From an uncultured Chloracidobacterium sp. (GTDB lineage: Bacteria > Acidobacteriota > Blastocatellia > Pyrinomonadales > Pyrinomonadaceae), in the NCBI GenBank assembly GCA_937941715.1, contig CALDGX010000228.1, positions 5,949 through 69,948 on the forward strand: a DNA stretch of 64,000 nucleotides, given 5' to 3'. The position numbers were made by a program, and so were the translations under genes. Positions 53,652 to 62,431 of this stretch are shown piece after piece. The stretch's first letter is position 1, and each line of letters begins with the position of its first letter. Below the pieces are notes generated by a model that had not been told where the DNA came from, ran no database searches, and saw nothing but the letters and a program-made list of their open reading frames with translations.

Positions 53652-54869
53652 CTAATTGGCCTTGATCGGTTCTGCAGGCTGGACCGACGCCGCCCCGACG
53701 ATATAGCTGTCTCGGGCCCGGACGACCAGATTCGGGCGATCGACCCGGACTTTGATATCTTTGCGCTGTCCGGGCTTGCCCTCGTCGGTCGGAACATAAC
53801 CGATGTTGTACTGCCGGCGAAGTTCTTCGGCAATGCCCTCAAATGCCGCGGTCAGACCTCCCGGTGTACTCTCCGGCCGGAATACACGTCCGCCGGTGTA
53901 CGCGGCAAGTTCGTTGAGATACTGGCGGCCACGCTGATAGTCCGCGGCGCTGCTGCCGCGTGGATTGAAAATGCCGCCGCCGTTGCCGAGGACCCCGCCG
54001 TTGATATTGGGCAAAGGGGAGCCGGAACCGCCGCTGCCGCCTGAGTAGGTATTGTAATAGATGGGAAAGATCATTGCGTCCGATTCTTCGGCAATATCGA
54101 TCGTGCTGTCGTATCCTGCCCGCATCGATGTGGTGTCGACGCCGTCGGTGAACAGGACTATCGCCTTACGGCCGGTGATCTTGCTGAGTTTTCGCCGCAA
54201 CGAAAAGTCTACCGCGTCGTATAGCGAGGTTCCATCACCCCAATCAGCCCGGCGAATAGCCTTATAGATCTTTTGACGGTCGCTGGTCGCATCGGTCAAT
54301 ACATTGATGTTACCGGCAAATTCGATGACCATCACGCTGTCCTGCGGCTTCAGTTGATCGACAAATGCGGTTGCAGCCGCCTGTATCTCCTCGATCTTGT
54401 ACGAGGTCGAAGGGCTGGTGTCGATCAGCAGGACCACCGTGAACGGTTTGTCGGTCGTCCCGAAATATGCGATCTCCTGCTCCTTACCATTTTCGAAGAT
54501 CCTGAAATCTTCCTGTTCGAGTCCCGGAATGTAGAGGCCGTTGCGGTCGAATACCGACACGGGGATCGTGATCAGGTTGGTCTCCACCTTCAGGACCTCG
54601 TCATCGCCGACCTCGACCGGCGAGTCTTTAGTGCCGGCCTTGGGATTGGCGACACTGCTCTGTCCTAATTTGGGAAAACCGACTGGCGGTCTGTTTCTGC
54701 GAGGAGCGAGCGGCTTGGACTCGGAATATCGGGGGGCCGCGTCCGACGAATCCTTACTGACCGCCTGCGGTGTCGATGCAGGCACCGCGGTCACGCGGCG
54801 TCCCGACTGTCCAAACCCCAAAGTCGCAGCAATGACCACGATCGAAAATAACAGCAATGACCTGACCAT
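53652..54869 (-). CDS. Secreted VWFA-related domain protein
   Basis: A 405-residue exported protein. The signal peptide (VRSLLLFSIVVIAATLGFG) is followed by a disordered Pro/Ser/Arg-rich stretch and a VWA domain with the MIDAS motif DTSPS (Asp150, Ser152, Ser154) and the later TDG loop (LFTDGVD). The layout, with NLITIPVSVFDRNGLYIPGL before the domain, fits the acidobacterial VWFA-related family (TIGR03436-like). A Gly/Asn-rich loop interrupts the domain near residues 285-310. GAGGAA precedes the ATG. VWA domains bind metal-dependent protein ligands; here the nearby giant CARDB protein is a tempting but unproven partner. Confidence 0.88.
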   Translation of the reverse strand: MVRSLLLFSIVVIAATLGFGQSGRRVTAVPASTPQAVSKDSSDAAPRYSESKPLAPRRNRPPVGFPKLGQSSVANPKAGTKDSPVEVGDDEVLKVETNLITIPVSVFDRNGLYIPGLEQEDFRIFENGKEQEIAYFGTTDKPFTVVLLIDTSPSTSYKIEEIQAAATAFVDQLKPQDSVMVIEFAGNINVLTDATSDRQKIYKAIRRADWGDGTSLYDAVDFSLRRKLSKITGRKAIVLFTDGVDTTSMRAGYDSTIDIAEESDAMIFPIYYNTYSGGSGGSGSPLPNINGGVLGNGGGIFNPRGSSAADYQRGRQYLNELAAYTGGRVFRPESTPGGLTAAFEGIAEELRRQYNIGYVPTDEGKPGQRKDIKVRVDRPNLVVRARDSYIVGAASVQPAEPIKAN

Positions 54870-54941
54870 TATATTTTCCTCAGTCCTTATAGACGCGTTA
54901 AATTAGCGGTTGGATGCGTGTTTTGCGAAAAAAGATCGACA

Positions 54942-56135
54942 TTATCCGCTGATCAGCGTCCATATAGTAGAAATACTGAAGCCGAGCATTATTAGCACAA
55001 CGCCCCATCCGGCCGCTTTCAGCCAAAAAGGGTGGCGATATTCGCCCAAAATATCTGAACGCCGTGCCGCGATCAAAACGATCGACAATCCGATCGGGAG
55101 TATAAACCCGTTAACCGTACCGGCCCAAACCAGTAGTTTGACCGGCTGCCCGACGATTAGAAAAACTGTCAACGAAAACAGGATGAACGCGATCACCAAA
55201 TGACTGTTGTAGCGTTCAAACTGAGAATGAAGTGTTTTGAGAAATGATATCGACGTGAACGCGGCTCCGACGACCGATGTGATGGCCGCGGCCCACATGA
55301 CCACGCCGAACAGACGCAGCCCCAGTGTTCCGGAGGCGGCCTGAAATACCGATGACGGCGGATTTGAACTGTCGATGTTAACTCCCATCGATATTACGCC
55401 AAGTGCCGCAAGAAAAAGCAGGGTGCGGATCACGGCAGTCAGGGCTATTCCGGATACTGCCCCCTGATTGACCTTTTGAAGATTTTTGGTCCCGACGATG
55501 CCGGCATCGATCAACCTGTGTGCCCCGGCAAATGTAATGTATCCGCCCACGGTACCCCCAACAAGGGTGACGATTGCTTTCGGGTCGATCTGAGAAGGCA
55601 GGATGGTCCGATAGATCGCTTCGCCAAAGGGAGGATTCGAGGCGTACACCACATATACGATCAACAAAAGCATCAGGACCCCGAGGACCTTTACGAAAGC
55701 ATCCATCGCCCGCCCGGCCTCTTTAAAAACGAAAATGATCATTGCGATGCCGGCACTGAGTACGGCGCCATATTCGACCGGGAGGTCAAAGATTGCCTTT
55801 AGCCCCAGTCCACAGCCCGCTATGTTGCCGATATTAAAAATGAGTCCGCCGAATGCGACAAGTCCGGCGAGCAAATAACCGCTTCCAGGGATCGTTTCGT
55901 TCGCGAGATCCTGCCCTCGCTTTCCGCTTACGGTCAACACTCGCCAAATATTTAGTTGGGCGAAAATATCCAGAACCACCGACAGCAAAATGACAAACCC
56001 AAAACTCGCGAGCAATTGCTGTGTGAAGACCGTGGTTTGAGTCAGAAAGCCCGGCCCAACCGCCGATGTCGCCATCAGGAATGCGGCACCATATATAGCG
56101 GCTTTCGATGGCCTATGTTCCTTGAATTCAGACAT
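54942..56135 (-). CDS. Nramp-related transporter of the 5-oxoprolinase operon
   Basis: A 397-residue membrane protein with about eleven helices and overall Nramp homology (SAVGPGFLTQ at about residues 24-33 is the first-helix start). The canonical metal ligands are missing: DPGN of helix 1 is absent (the segment continues QTTVFTQQLL), and the MPHN-type motif of helix 6 is replaced by GYITFAGAHRL. It is therefore unlikely to be a standard manganese/iron carrier. Its start overlaps the end of pxpA by 8 bases. In Bacillus subtilis the Nramp-like ycsG sits beside ycsF (pxpA) in the same way. A role in moving 5-oxoproline or a related compound is inference. Confidence 0.85.
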   Translation of the reverse strand: MSEFKEHRPSKAAIYGAAFLMATSAVGPGFLTQTTVFTQQLLASFGFVILLSVVLDIFAQLNIWRVLTVSGKRGQDLANETIPGSGYLLAGLVAFGGLIFNIGNIAGCGLGLKAIFDLPVEYGAVLSAGIAMIIFVFKEAGRAMDAFVKVLGVLMLLLIVYVVYASNPPFGEAIYRTILPSQIDPKAIVTLVGGTVGGYITFAGAHRLIDAGIVGTKNLQKVNQGAVSGIALTAVIRTLLFLAALGVISMGVNIDSSNPPSSVFQAASGTLGLRLFGVVMWAAAITSVVGAAFTSISFLKTLHSQFERYNSHLVIAFILFSLTVFLIVGQPVKLLVWAGTVNGFILPIGLSIVLIAARRSDILGEYRHPFWLKAAGWGVVLIMLGFSISTIWTLISG

Positions 56136-56874
56136 TTATCGGTCGGATAATAATGTTGTTAATGAGCATCAGTTCACGGATCGCCCGTACACATGCGATC
56201 GGATCTTCGCCATCGCCGTGAATGCAAATAGTGTCAGCCCGGACCGCGATCTTTGATCCGTCAGCGAGTTCTACCGTGCCATTTGCTGCCATCGACAGAG
56301 CCTGTTCCGCTGCGATCCGCGGGTCGGTTATCAGGGCGTTCGGTCGGCTTCGCGGAGTAAGACTGGCGTCCGGGCAATATGTCCGGTCGGCAAAAACCTC
56401 CGATGCGGCCCGTAAACCAGCCCGCTCAGCCGCTTCGATCGAATGGCTGCCCGAGAGGCCGTAGAGGACAAGTTCCGGGTCGATGCCGCCCACGGCCATT
56501 GCGACGACACGGGCGGTTTCCGGATCACGCGCCGACCGGTTGTACAAGGCACCGTGCGGTTTTACATGGGAAAGGACCGCACCGGCCGCGTCACAGATCC
56601 CGCAGAGCTTTCGAATCTGTTCGGAGACAAGCTTTTCGAGTTCATTTTCTGAAAACGACATGTCATTTCTGCCAAAATTAGCCTTGTCCGGGTAACCGGG
56701 ATGAGCTCCGATGGCGACATTATTTTCAACCGCGAGATCGACGGTCCGCCGCATCGTCAGCTCATCACCCGCGTGAGCCCCGCACGCGATGTTTACTGAC
56801 GATATACATTTCATCAGTTCGGTATCGAAAGGGCCGCCTTCGCCCATGTCGCAGTTTAGGTCGATAGATAACAT
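56128..56874 (-). CDS. pxpA: 5-oxoprolinase subunit A (LamB/YcsF family)
   Basis: A 248-residue protein opening with the family signature LSIDLNCDMGEGG. It contains NIACGAHAGDELTMRRTVDLA (about residues 29-49), GAHPGYPD and HVKPHGALYN (about 104-113). PxpA provides the lyase/hydrolase half of the ATP-dependent PxpABC complex that turns 5-oxoproline (pyroglutamate) into glutamate. pxpC is 25 bases upstream and the Nramp-like gene overlaps its stop, so all are one operon. Confidence 0.95.
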   Translation of the reverse strand: MLSIDLNCDMGEGGPFDTELMKCISSVNIACGAHAGDELTMRRTVDLAVENNVAIGAHPGYPDKANFGRNDMSFSENELEKLVSEQIRKLCGICDAAGAVLSHVKPHGALYNRSARDPETARVVAMAVGGIDPELVLYGLSGSHSIEAAERAGLRAASEVFADRTYCPDASLTPRSRPNALITDPRIAAEQALSMAANGTVELADGSKIAVRADTICIHGDGEDPIACVRAIRELMLINNIIIRPINV

Positions 56875-56899
56875 TTCAGAGCGTCAGGTTACCACAATT

Positions 56900-57871
56900 T
56901 TACCGGATAAAAGCGCGAAGTGAGCAACCGACGCGGAAACGGGCAAGGTCATCCTCGATCTTATGCAGAAGTGCTTCCGCCTCGGCAATGCTTACAAAAT
57001 GAAAGCATAATCCGCAGCCGCCTCCCAGTTGAGCGGCCACCGGTAGATCATGGTCGATAATTTGGGCCACCCGCGGATATCCTCCGGCTGTTTGATGGTC
57101 CGCCATCAATATGATCAATTGGCCGTCAGGAAGCAATTGGACCGTTCCGTACGTTACCGCCGCCGAGACCATTTCCGGCCGACTTTCGATGTCGATGGGT
57201 TCGCCCCGGAGTCGAAAACCCATTCGGTCGGACGCAGGTGTCAGCGTGAACGTTCGTTCAGAAAGGGCAGCCTTACCGGCATTACTCAGGATCGAATATT
57301 CAGGGCCGCCGATCACACGCAGCGTCGGAAAACGACTGTAACGGGGTATTAGCGAATTAGCCGCGATCTGACGTCGAAGTGACGTCACATCAGCAATTGT
57401 CGGCCCCTGTAATTGCACGAAATCACCGCTTTGCAATGTGCGGCCCTTGAATCCTCCGATGCCGGCGGCGAGGTTGGTCGATCCGCTCCCTAGCCACTCG
57501 TCTGCCATAACACCACCATTTACAGCAAGATACGCTCGTTCACCTAATACTTTACCTTCAAAACGCAATAGGCTTCCGGGACGGGCAAAGTGACAACGCC
57601 AGTTACTGATCGCAACGCCGTCTAAAGTGGCCCCTAGGTCAGCACCACCGATGGCAAAAACACGCTTATCGCCAAACTCGATCTCCGCCGCCGGAAAGTG
57701 CATCTCGATCAGGGCGGCCGAAGGTTCGTTTCCGGCCAGACCGTTAGCGATAAACGCAGCACGCCGGTCCATCACACCGCCCGGATTCACACCGAGCTTT
57801 CGATATCCGATCCGTCCGAGATCCTGCACCGTGGCGAGCAGTCCGCTCTTCCTTATTTTCAGGTAGTTCAT
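56900..57871 (-). CDS. pxpC: 5-oxoprolinase subunit C (KipA / biotin-dependent carboxyltransferase-like)
   Basis: A 323-residue protein with the N-terminal signature LATVQDLGRIGYRKLGVNPGGVMD (about residues 13-36), typical of KipA/PxpC, and the conserved YGTVQLLPDGQLIILMADHQTAGGYPRVA block (about 240-268). Together with PxpB it phosphorylates and activates 5-oxoproline. Its ATG overlaps the stop of pxpB (ATGA), so the two subunits are made in step. Confidence 0.95.
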   Translation of the reverse strand: MNYLKIRKSGLLATVQDLGRIGYRKLGVNPGGVMDRRAAFIANGLAGNEPSAALIEMHFPAAEIEFGDKRVFAIGGADLGATLDGVAISNWRCHFARPGSLLRFEGKVLGERAYLAVNGGVMADEWLGSGSTNLAAGIGGFKGRTLQSGDFVQLQGPTIADVTSLRRQIAANSLIPRYSRFPTLRVIGGPEYSILSNAGKAALSERTFTLTPASDRMGFRLRGEPIDIESRPEMVSAAVTYGTVQLLPDGQLIILMADHQTAGGYPRVAQIIDHDLPVAAQLGGGCGLCFHFVSIAEAEALLHKIEDDLARFRVGCSLRAFIR

Positions 57872-58554
57872 ATCGCGACAAATCGGACACGACCGCCAGC
57901 ACGAAGAAGTGTGAGTTCCGAGCCGAACGGCGTGAAAAGCTCAACATTGGTTCGGCCAATGATCTGCCAACCGCCCGGCGACCGCAGCGGGTATATTCCG
58001 GTTTGGCGGTCCGCGATACCAACGCTACCCTTCGGGACTGAGGTTCGCGGCGTATCGCGCCTCGGGGTTTTGATCCGGTCGTCGACCTCGCCCATGTACG
58101 CGAATCCCGGCAAAAAGCCGAGCATATAGATCCGATATTCGCTCGAAGTAAAGATGTCGATCACCTCATCCACTGCTAAACCGGCGTTTTCGGCGACGAA
58201 CGCGATATCGAGTGCCGCATCGCCGCCGAAATCGACCGGGATCTCGATGCAGGGAGTGCGGGCGGTTGGAACGGGCCCGCTTAGGCCCTGTTCCAGGCCT
58301 GAGATCACCTTCTTAACTGCCGTGAAAGCGGTCTCAAGTTCAGGAAAGGTCCGCATAACGATAACGGGATCGTAAAAAACAGTCGTTGAAGCATATGCGG
58401 GAACTGCTTCGATCACCCATGGGAGATCAGCAACCTCGATCGCCTGCGAAAGGGCGACCGCCTTCATGTTCAATTCTTCGGATATTATTGTGCCGAATTC
58501 AACGGACATTGCCGCGTCGCCGAGAGGGAAATACCTGATCGGGAGGTCAGACAT
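57868..58554 (-). CDS. pxpB: 5-oxoprolinase subunit B (KipI family)
   Basis: A 228-residue KipI/PxpB protein. The start RYFPLGDAAMSVEFG (about residues 7-21), the central IPVDFGGDAALDIAFVA and the C-terminal GFLPGFAYMGEVD and GWQIIGRTN blocks are all characteristic. In B. subtilis KipI also inhibits the sporulation kinase KinA; here the operon context supports the metabolic role. The gene begins 2 bases after the DppC-like permease stop and overlaps pxpC by four bases. Confidence 0.95.
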   Translation of the reverse strand: MSDLPIRYFPLGDAAMSVEFGTIISEELNMKAVALSQAIEVADLPWVIEAVPAYASTTVFYDPVIVMRTFPELETAFTAVKKVISGLEQGLSGPVPTARTPCIEIPVDFGGDAALDIAFVAENAGLAVDEVIDIFTSSEYRIYMLGFLPGFAYMGEVDDRIKTPRRDTPRTSVPKGSVGIADRQTGIYPLRSPGGWQIIGRTNVELFTPFGSELTLLRAGGRVRFVAI

Positions 58555-58556
58555 AT

Positions 58557-59369
58557 TTATCGGGCTCGTTGTTTGGGGTCAAGATATTCGCGGAGGCCGT
58601 CGCCGATGAAATTAAAAGCAAGAACGGTCATTGCGATAGCCAAACTCGGAAACAACAGAACGTGCGGGGAATTGATCAACAGGTCAAATCCGCGGGCTTC
58701 GTCGATCATCGTGCCCCAGCTTGGGACCGACGGGACACCGAGGCCCAGAAACGAAAGTGACGCCTCAGAAAGTACCGCACCGGCCATTCCGAGCGAAGAT
58801 TGGACGATCAGCGGCTGAATGGCGTTGGGCAGGATGTGCGTGAACAATATCCGCATATTGCTTGCCCCTAGTGCCCGAGCGGCCTGTACGTAATCATATT
58901 CGCGCACCTTCAGGACCTGTCCGCGCATGACCCTCGCATAGCCAACCCAGCCGATCACACAAAGTGCAAGGATCAGCTTTCCAAGGCCGGCACCGAGAAA
59001 CGCTACGAGGGCGATCGCCAGCAGCAGTCCCGGAAAGGCTAAAAAAACGTTGAATACATAGCCTGACAAAAACTTATCAACAATGCCGCCGTAAAATCCC
59101 GCTAGAGCCCCAAGCACGGTCCCGACGACCGCCGATACGGAAACGACCGTGATGCCGACCTGCAGCGAAATTCTGGCTCCGAACAGGACTCGCGAAAAGA
59201 TGTCGCGCCCAAGAGCGTCGGTACCAAACCAATGCTCTCCGCTCGGAGCGGCGTATCGGAGCATGAGATTCTGAGCATTGTAATCGTGGGTCGCAAAAAC
59301 AGAGGCGAATATCGCCGCCAATACGACGACGGAAGCGATCGCAATACCGATGTAGGTGAGCCGGTTCAT
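58557..59369 (-). CDS. ABC transporter permease, DppC/OppC type
   Basis: A 270-residue inner-membrane permease with six helices. The GTDALGRDIFSRVLFGARISL segment (about residues 48-68) is the DppC N-terminal signature, and the EAA loop that contacts the ATPase is in AARALGASNMRILFTHILPNA (about 164-184). It is the partner of the DppB-like gene, whose TAG stop directly abuts this ATG. Together they would form a channel for di/oligopeptides or related small molecules. No substrate-binding protein or ATPase gene is in the operon. Confidence 0.92.
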   Translation of the reverse strand: MNRLTYIGIAIASVVVLAAIFASVFATHDYNAQNLMLRYAAPSGEHWFGTDALGRDIFSRVLFGARISLQVGITVVSVSAVVGTVLGALAGFYGGIVDKFLSGYVFNVFLAFPGLLLAIALVAFLGAGLGKLILALCVIGWVGYARVMRGQVLKVREYDYVQAARALGASNMRILFTHILPNAIQPLIVQSSLGMAGAVLSEASLSFLGLGVPSVPSWGTMIDEARGFDLLINSPHVLLFPSLAIAMTVLAFNFIGDGLREYLDPKQRAR

Positions 59370-60350
59370 CTAACTCAGTCGAATACGCGGATCTAGCCGC
59401 CTGTAAACAAAATCCGTAAGAGAATTGGCAACGATGAATGTCACGCTGATCACGAGCACACAGCCTTGCACCAAACGGTAATCGCGCTTGCCGATGCCGT
59501 CCTCGAGCAGTAACAGGCCGAGCCCCTGCCAATTGAATATCTTTTCGGTAATTATCGATCCTGCCAAAAGCACGCCGAGCTGGAGCCCAAGGATAGTCAC
59601 GACCGGGATCAACCCGTTCTTTAGAACGTGTTTGTAGATCACCATGCGCTCGCTGAGGCCCTTTGCGCGGGCCGTGCGGACATAGTCTTCACCAAGTTCC
59701 TCGATCACGCTGGAGCGGACCATTCGCGTTAAAATTGCCGACAGAGCAGCCCCGAGCGTGACGGCCGGCAGAACGATATCTTCGGGATTGGCACTTCCGG
59801 TCGGGGCAAATATACCGAGATTAACGGCAAAAATGTAAACGAGAAAAGGCCCGACGACAAATGTCGGAAGCGAAATACCCAGCAGGGCGACAAATGACGC
59901 GGCATTATCAATGAACTTGTTCTTATTCGAACCCGCGAGTACGCCGAGCGGTATCGCGATGCCGATCGCCACGAGCATCGCCGCGATCGCGAGCTTGATC
60001 GTCGCCGGGTATCGTTCAAATATCATTTCGCGAACCGGGCGATCGGTCCTGAACGACATTCCGAGGTCACCGCGAAGCAGGCCGCTCCAATAGTCGGCAT
60101 ACCGGTTGTCGACCCCATTCCACGCAAATCCGTTCTCGCCCGAATACGAAAAAAAGAAGGCGGGCCTGTCGAGACCGTGCTTTTTATTGAAATTCTCGAT
60201 CTGCTCAGGCGTCGCGGTCTCGCCAAGTATCACGGCGGCGGGTGTGCCGGGCACCAGCTCGATCAGCAGCGTGACGAGCGAGACGACCGTCCAGATCACA
60301 AGCAGCATCATAGCGAACTGGCGCAGAATGTTAAGGACGCGATATTTCAT
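59370..60350 (-). CDS. ABC transporter permease, DppB/OppB type
   Basis: A 326-residue permease with an N-terminal helix, a periplasmic insertion and five further helices. The PGTPAAVILGETATPEQIENF stretch (about residues 34-54) and the EAA loop YVRTARAKGLSERMVIYKHVLKNGL (about 223-247) are typical of DppB. It makes a heterodimer with the downstream DppC-like protein. Position directly before pxpBCA suggests the imported compound is a pyroglutamyl peptide, pyroglutamate or similar, by inference. It starts about 56 bases after menG. Confidence 0.92.
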   Translation of the reverse strand: MKYRVLNILRQFAMMLLVIWTVVSLVTLLIELVPGTPAAVILGETATPEQIENFNKKHGLDRPAFFFSYSGENGFAWNGVDNRYADYWSGLLRGDLGMSFRTDRPVREMIFERYPATIKLAIAAMLVAIGIAIPLGVLAGSNKNKFIDNAASFVALLGISLPTFVVGPFLVYIFAVNLGIFAPTGSANPEDIVLPAVTLGAALSAILTRMVRSSVIEELGEDYVRTARAKGLSERMVIYKHVLKNGLIPVVTILGLQLGVLLAGSIITEKIFNWQGLGLLLLEDGIGKRDYRLVQGCVLVISVTFIVANSLTDFVYRRLDPRIRLS

Positions 60351-60406
60351 TTAGATCGCCGGCGAGCAGAGTGATTTTATAACTTAAAAGCCACTATGAC
60401 AAACCT

Positions 60407-61132
60407 TTACGGTTTCGTCCCGACGTGAAGTGCCGCAATACCGCCGGTCAGGTTCTGGAACTTGACCGGCCCGAACCCGGTGATACCCATCATCTCAGCA
60501 AGCCGCTTTTGGTCAGGGAATTTTGATACGGAATCCGGAAGGTATTCGTACGCCCCCCTCGAGCCGCTGACCGCACCTCCGATACGAGGCAGAATGTGCG
60601 AAAAATAGAAATTGAACAGCTTACCGAAACCCGGGACGACCGGGGCCGAAAATTCAAGTACGGCCAACCGTCCGCCGGGCTTTAGGATCCGGAGCAGTTC
60701 GGCAAGGCCGTCGGGCACGCTGGCCAGATTTCTCAGGCCAAAGGCGATAGTCACCGCGTCAAAACTGTCGTCGGCAAAGGGCAAACTAAGAGCGTCACCC
60801 TCAACATAGGGTATTGGCCCCGAACCGCCGGAGGGTTTGGACTGGGCGACGGTCAACATCGGACGGCAAAAATCTGATCCTATCACCCGTGCTTTTGAGT
60901 CGCGGTCGAGTTCGATCGCCAGATCTCCGGTGCCGCAAGCGACATCCAATACGACGGCGTCGTCGCGTTTGAGAATATCGCTGAGCTCATTTGAGACCTT
61001 TCGCCGCCATCCCTTGTCAATATTTAACGACAATAAGTGGTTGAGCAGATCGTATCGCTTTGCGATCCCGGAGAACATCTCACGGACCGCGGTGGCGTGT
61101 GCCGCTTCTTTTTCGTTCAGTTCTCTTTGCAC
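60407..61132 (-). CDS. menG: Demethylmenaquinone/ubiquinone C-methyltransferase
   Basis: A 241-residue SAM-dependent methyltransferase of the UbiE/MenG family that adds the C-methyl group in the final step of menaquinone synthesis. Motifs include MFSGIAKRYDLLNHLLSL (about residues 19-36), the SAM loop VLDVACGTGDLA (about 61-72), DALSLPFADDSFDAVTIAFGLRN (about 111-133) and the LKPGGRLAVLEFS strand. The start is GTG at 61132. It begins 3 bases after the M16-like gene. Acidobacteriota use menaquinone, so menG is the more likely name than ubiE. Confidence 0.95.
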   Translation of the reverse strand: MQRELNEKEAAHATAVREMFSGIAKRYDLLNHLLSLNIDKGWRRKVSNELSDILKRDDAVVLDVACGTGDLAIELDRDSKARVIGSDFCRPMLTVAQSKPSGGSGPIPYVEGDALSLPFADDSFDAVTIAFGLRNLASVPDGLAELLRILKPGGRLAVLEFSAPVVPGFGKLFNFYFSHILPRIGGAVSGSRGAYEYLPDSVSKFPDQKRLAEMMGITGFGPVKFQNLTGGIAALHVGTKP

Positions 61133-61135
61133 GTC

Positions 61136-62413
61136 TTAGTTGGCCGGGGCCTGTGAATTCAAGAGCACCGCAGCGATCGGCTGTTTTGCTGCCGCAGCAG
61201 CAAAGTTGCGGACATCATCGATCGTCACAGTATCGGCAGCGGCCGCATCCGTTTCAGGACTCGCGGTCTTAAAGGTGTCGCTGTCCAGAAACAGCCCGGT
61301 GACGCTGCGTTTCGACCAAGCTTCGCGAAACAAACTTCGGGCGGTCTGGAATTCTGCCTCGGTTATGGGATCGCTCAGTACCTTTGCCACCAGTTCGTTC
61401 GCCTCGACCTTGCCATTCGCGTTCGGCGACTCATTTCGCTGGCCGTCAAAACCGAGGATGATCATCCCCGGCAAAATATGGCTTTCCGACCGAACGAACA
61501 CATCGGCCGAATGTTCGGCGGGAACACGCGCTTTCATACGGGCATCGAGGATCAAAGCGTAAATGCGTGAAGCCGCATACTGCTTGTCGCCGCGTGCCGA
61601 TCCTCGGATGGCAAACCGAACGGCGTGAGCACCGGCTTTCGGCGAAGGTATTGAAAGTACGGCGGCCGGTGGCGGGTCAGGTTGGCGGAATGTCGACGGT
61701 ACGCGTTTGTCCGATTTGAGCCATGCTCCAAAATAGCGGCGCATCGCTCGGAAACCGAGCACCCGGTCAAAATTTCCGGAAACGGCAACGGTTGCATTGT
61801 CAGCGGTCAGAAACCGCTGTTTAGCGTCAAGCAGGTCCGCGAAATCGATCTTTGCAACGGACGCTGTGGAGCCAAACTTTGGACGGCCATATGGAAATGT
61901 TCCGAACAGACGGGCGGCAACAGCGTTATCGGCGATGTACGCAGGGTCGTTTTCGATCAATTTTAATTCTTCGATCAGGGCGGCCTTCAACTTGGCTGTA
62001 GTCGGCCTGTCTATCGTCGGATTGGCGATCGCCGCCGACAGCGTTTCAAGCATTGTCAGAAAATGCTCGGGCTTTGCCGTCGCAATTATCTCGATAAAAT
62101 CATAGTTCGACTCGATCGACAGGCCACCACCGAGATCCTCTGCGAAAAAGTCACGCGCCGCCTGTTCAGGAAAAATGTTCTCGGCGAGCAGTCGCATTAC
62201 GCCCTCTTTGCCCTGCGGGTCAAAACTGGTGCCGCTATGGACGCGGACGGTGACCGTTACCGAGTCGGCCTTGGGCATTGGCCACATCAGGACCTTCAAG
62301 CCGTTGAGCAGCTTTTCCTGCTTCGGTTGAGGCAGCGGGCCTTGTGCAAGCACCGCAACCGAAAGTAAAACGACAGATGCGGCGGCAAGTAATGAGATCG
62401 AGATCTTTTTCAT
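61136..62413 (-). CDS. Secreted M16-family peptidase homologue, probably inactive
   Basis: A 425-residue protein starting at MKKISISLLAAASVVLL (62413; ATGs at 62425 and 62431 would add a few residues). It has a signal peptide cleaved near VLAQ. The fold is M16 (insulinase-like): LNGLKVLMWPMPKADSVTVTVRVHSGTSFDP opens the first domain (around residues 35-66). The zinc motif HxxEH is absent: the aligned segment reads GVMRLLAENIF, so neither the His pair nor the catalytic Glu is present. It may be the non-catalytic partner of an active M16 enzyme encoded elsewhere, as in mitochondrial MPP-alpha. menG follows 3 bases later. Confidence 0.82.
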   Translation of the reverse strand: MKKISISLLAAASVVLLSVAVLAQGPLPQPKQEKLLNGLKVLMWPMPKADSVTVTVRVHSGTSFDPQGKEGVMRLLAENIFPEQAARDFFAEDLGGGLSIESNYDFIEIIATAKPEHFLTMLETLSAAIANPTIDRPTTAKLKAALIEELKLIENDPAYIADNAVAARLFGTFPYGRPKFGSTASVAKIDFADLLDAKQRFLTADNATVAVSGNFDRVLGFRAMRRYFGAWLKSDKRVPSTFRQPDPPPAAVLSIPSPKAGAHAVRFAIRGSARGDKQYAASRIYALILDARMKARVPAEHSADVFVRSESHILPGMIILGFDGQRNESPNANGKVEANELVAKVLSDPITEAEFQTARSLFREAWSKRSVTGLFLDSDTFKTASPETDAAAADTVTIDDVRNFAAAAAKQPIAAVLLNSQAPAN

Positions 62414-62431
62414 AATTAAGGCCATAATCAT

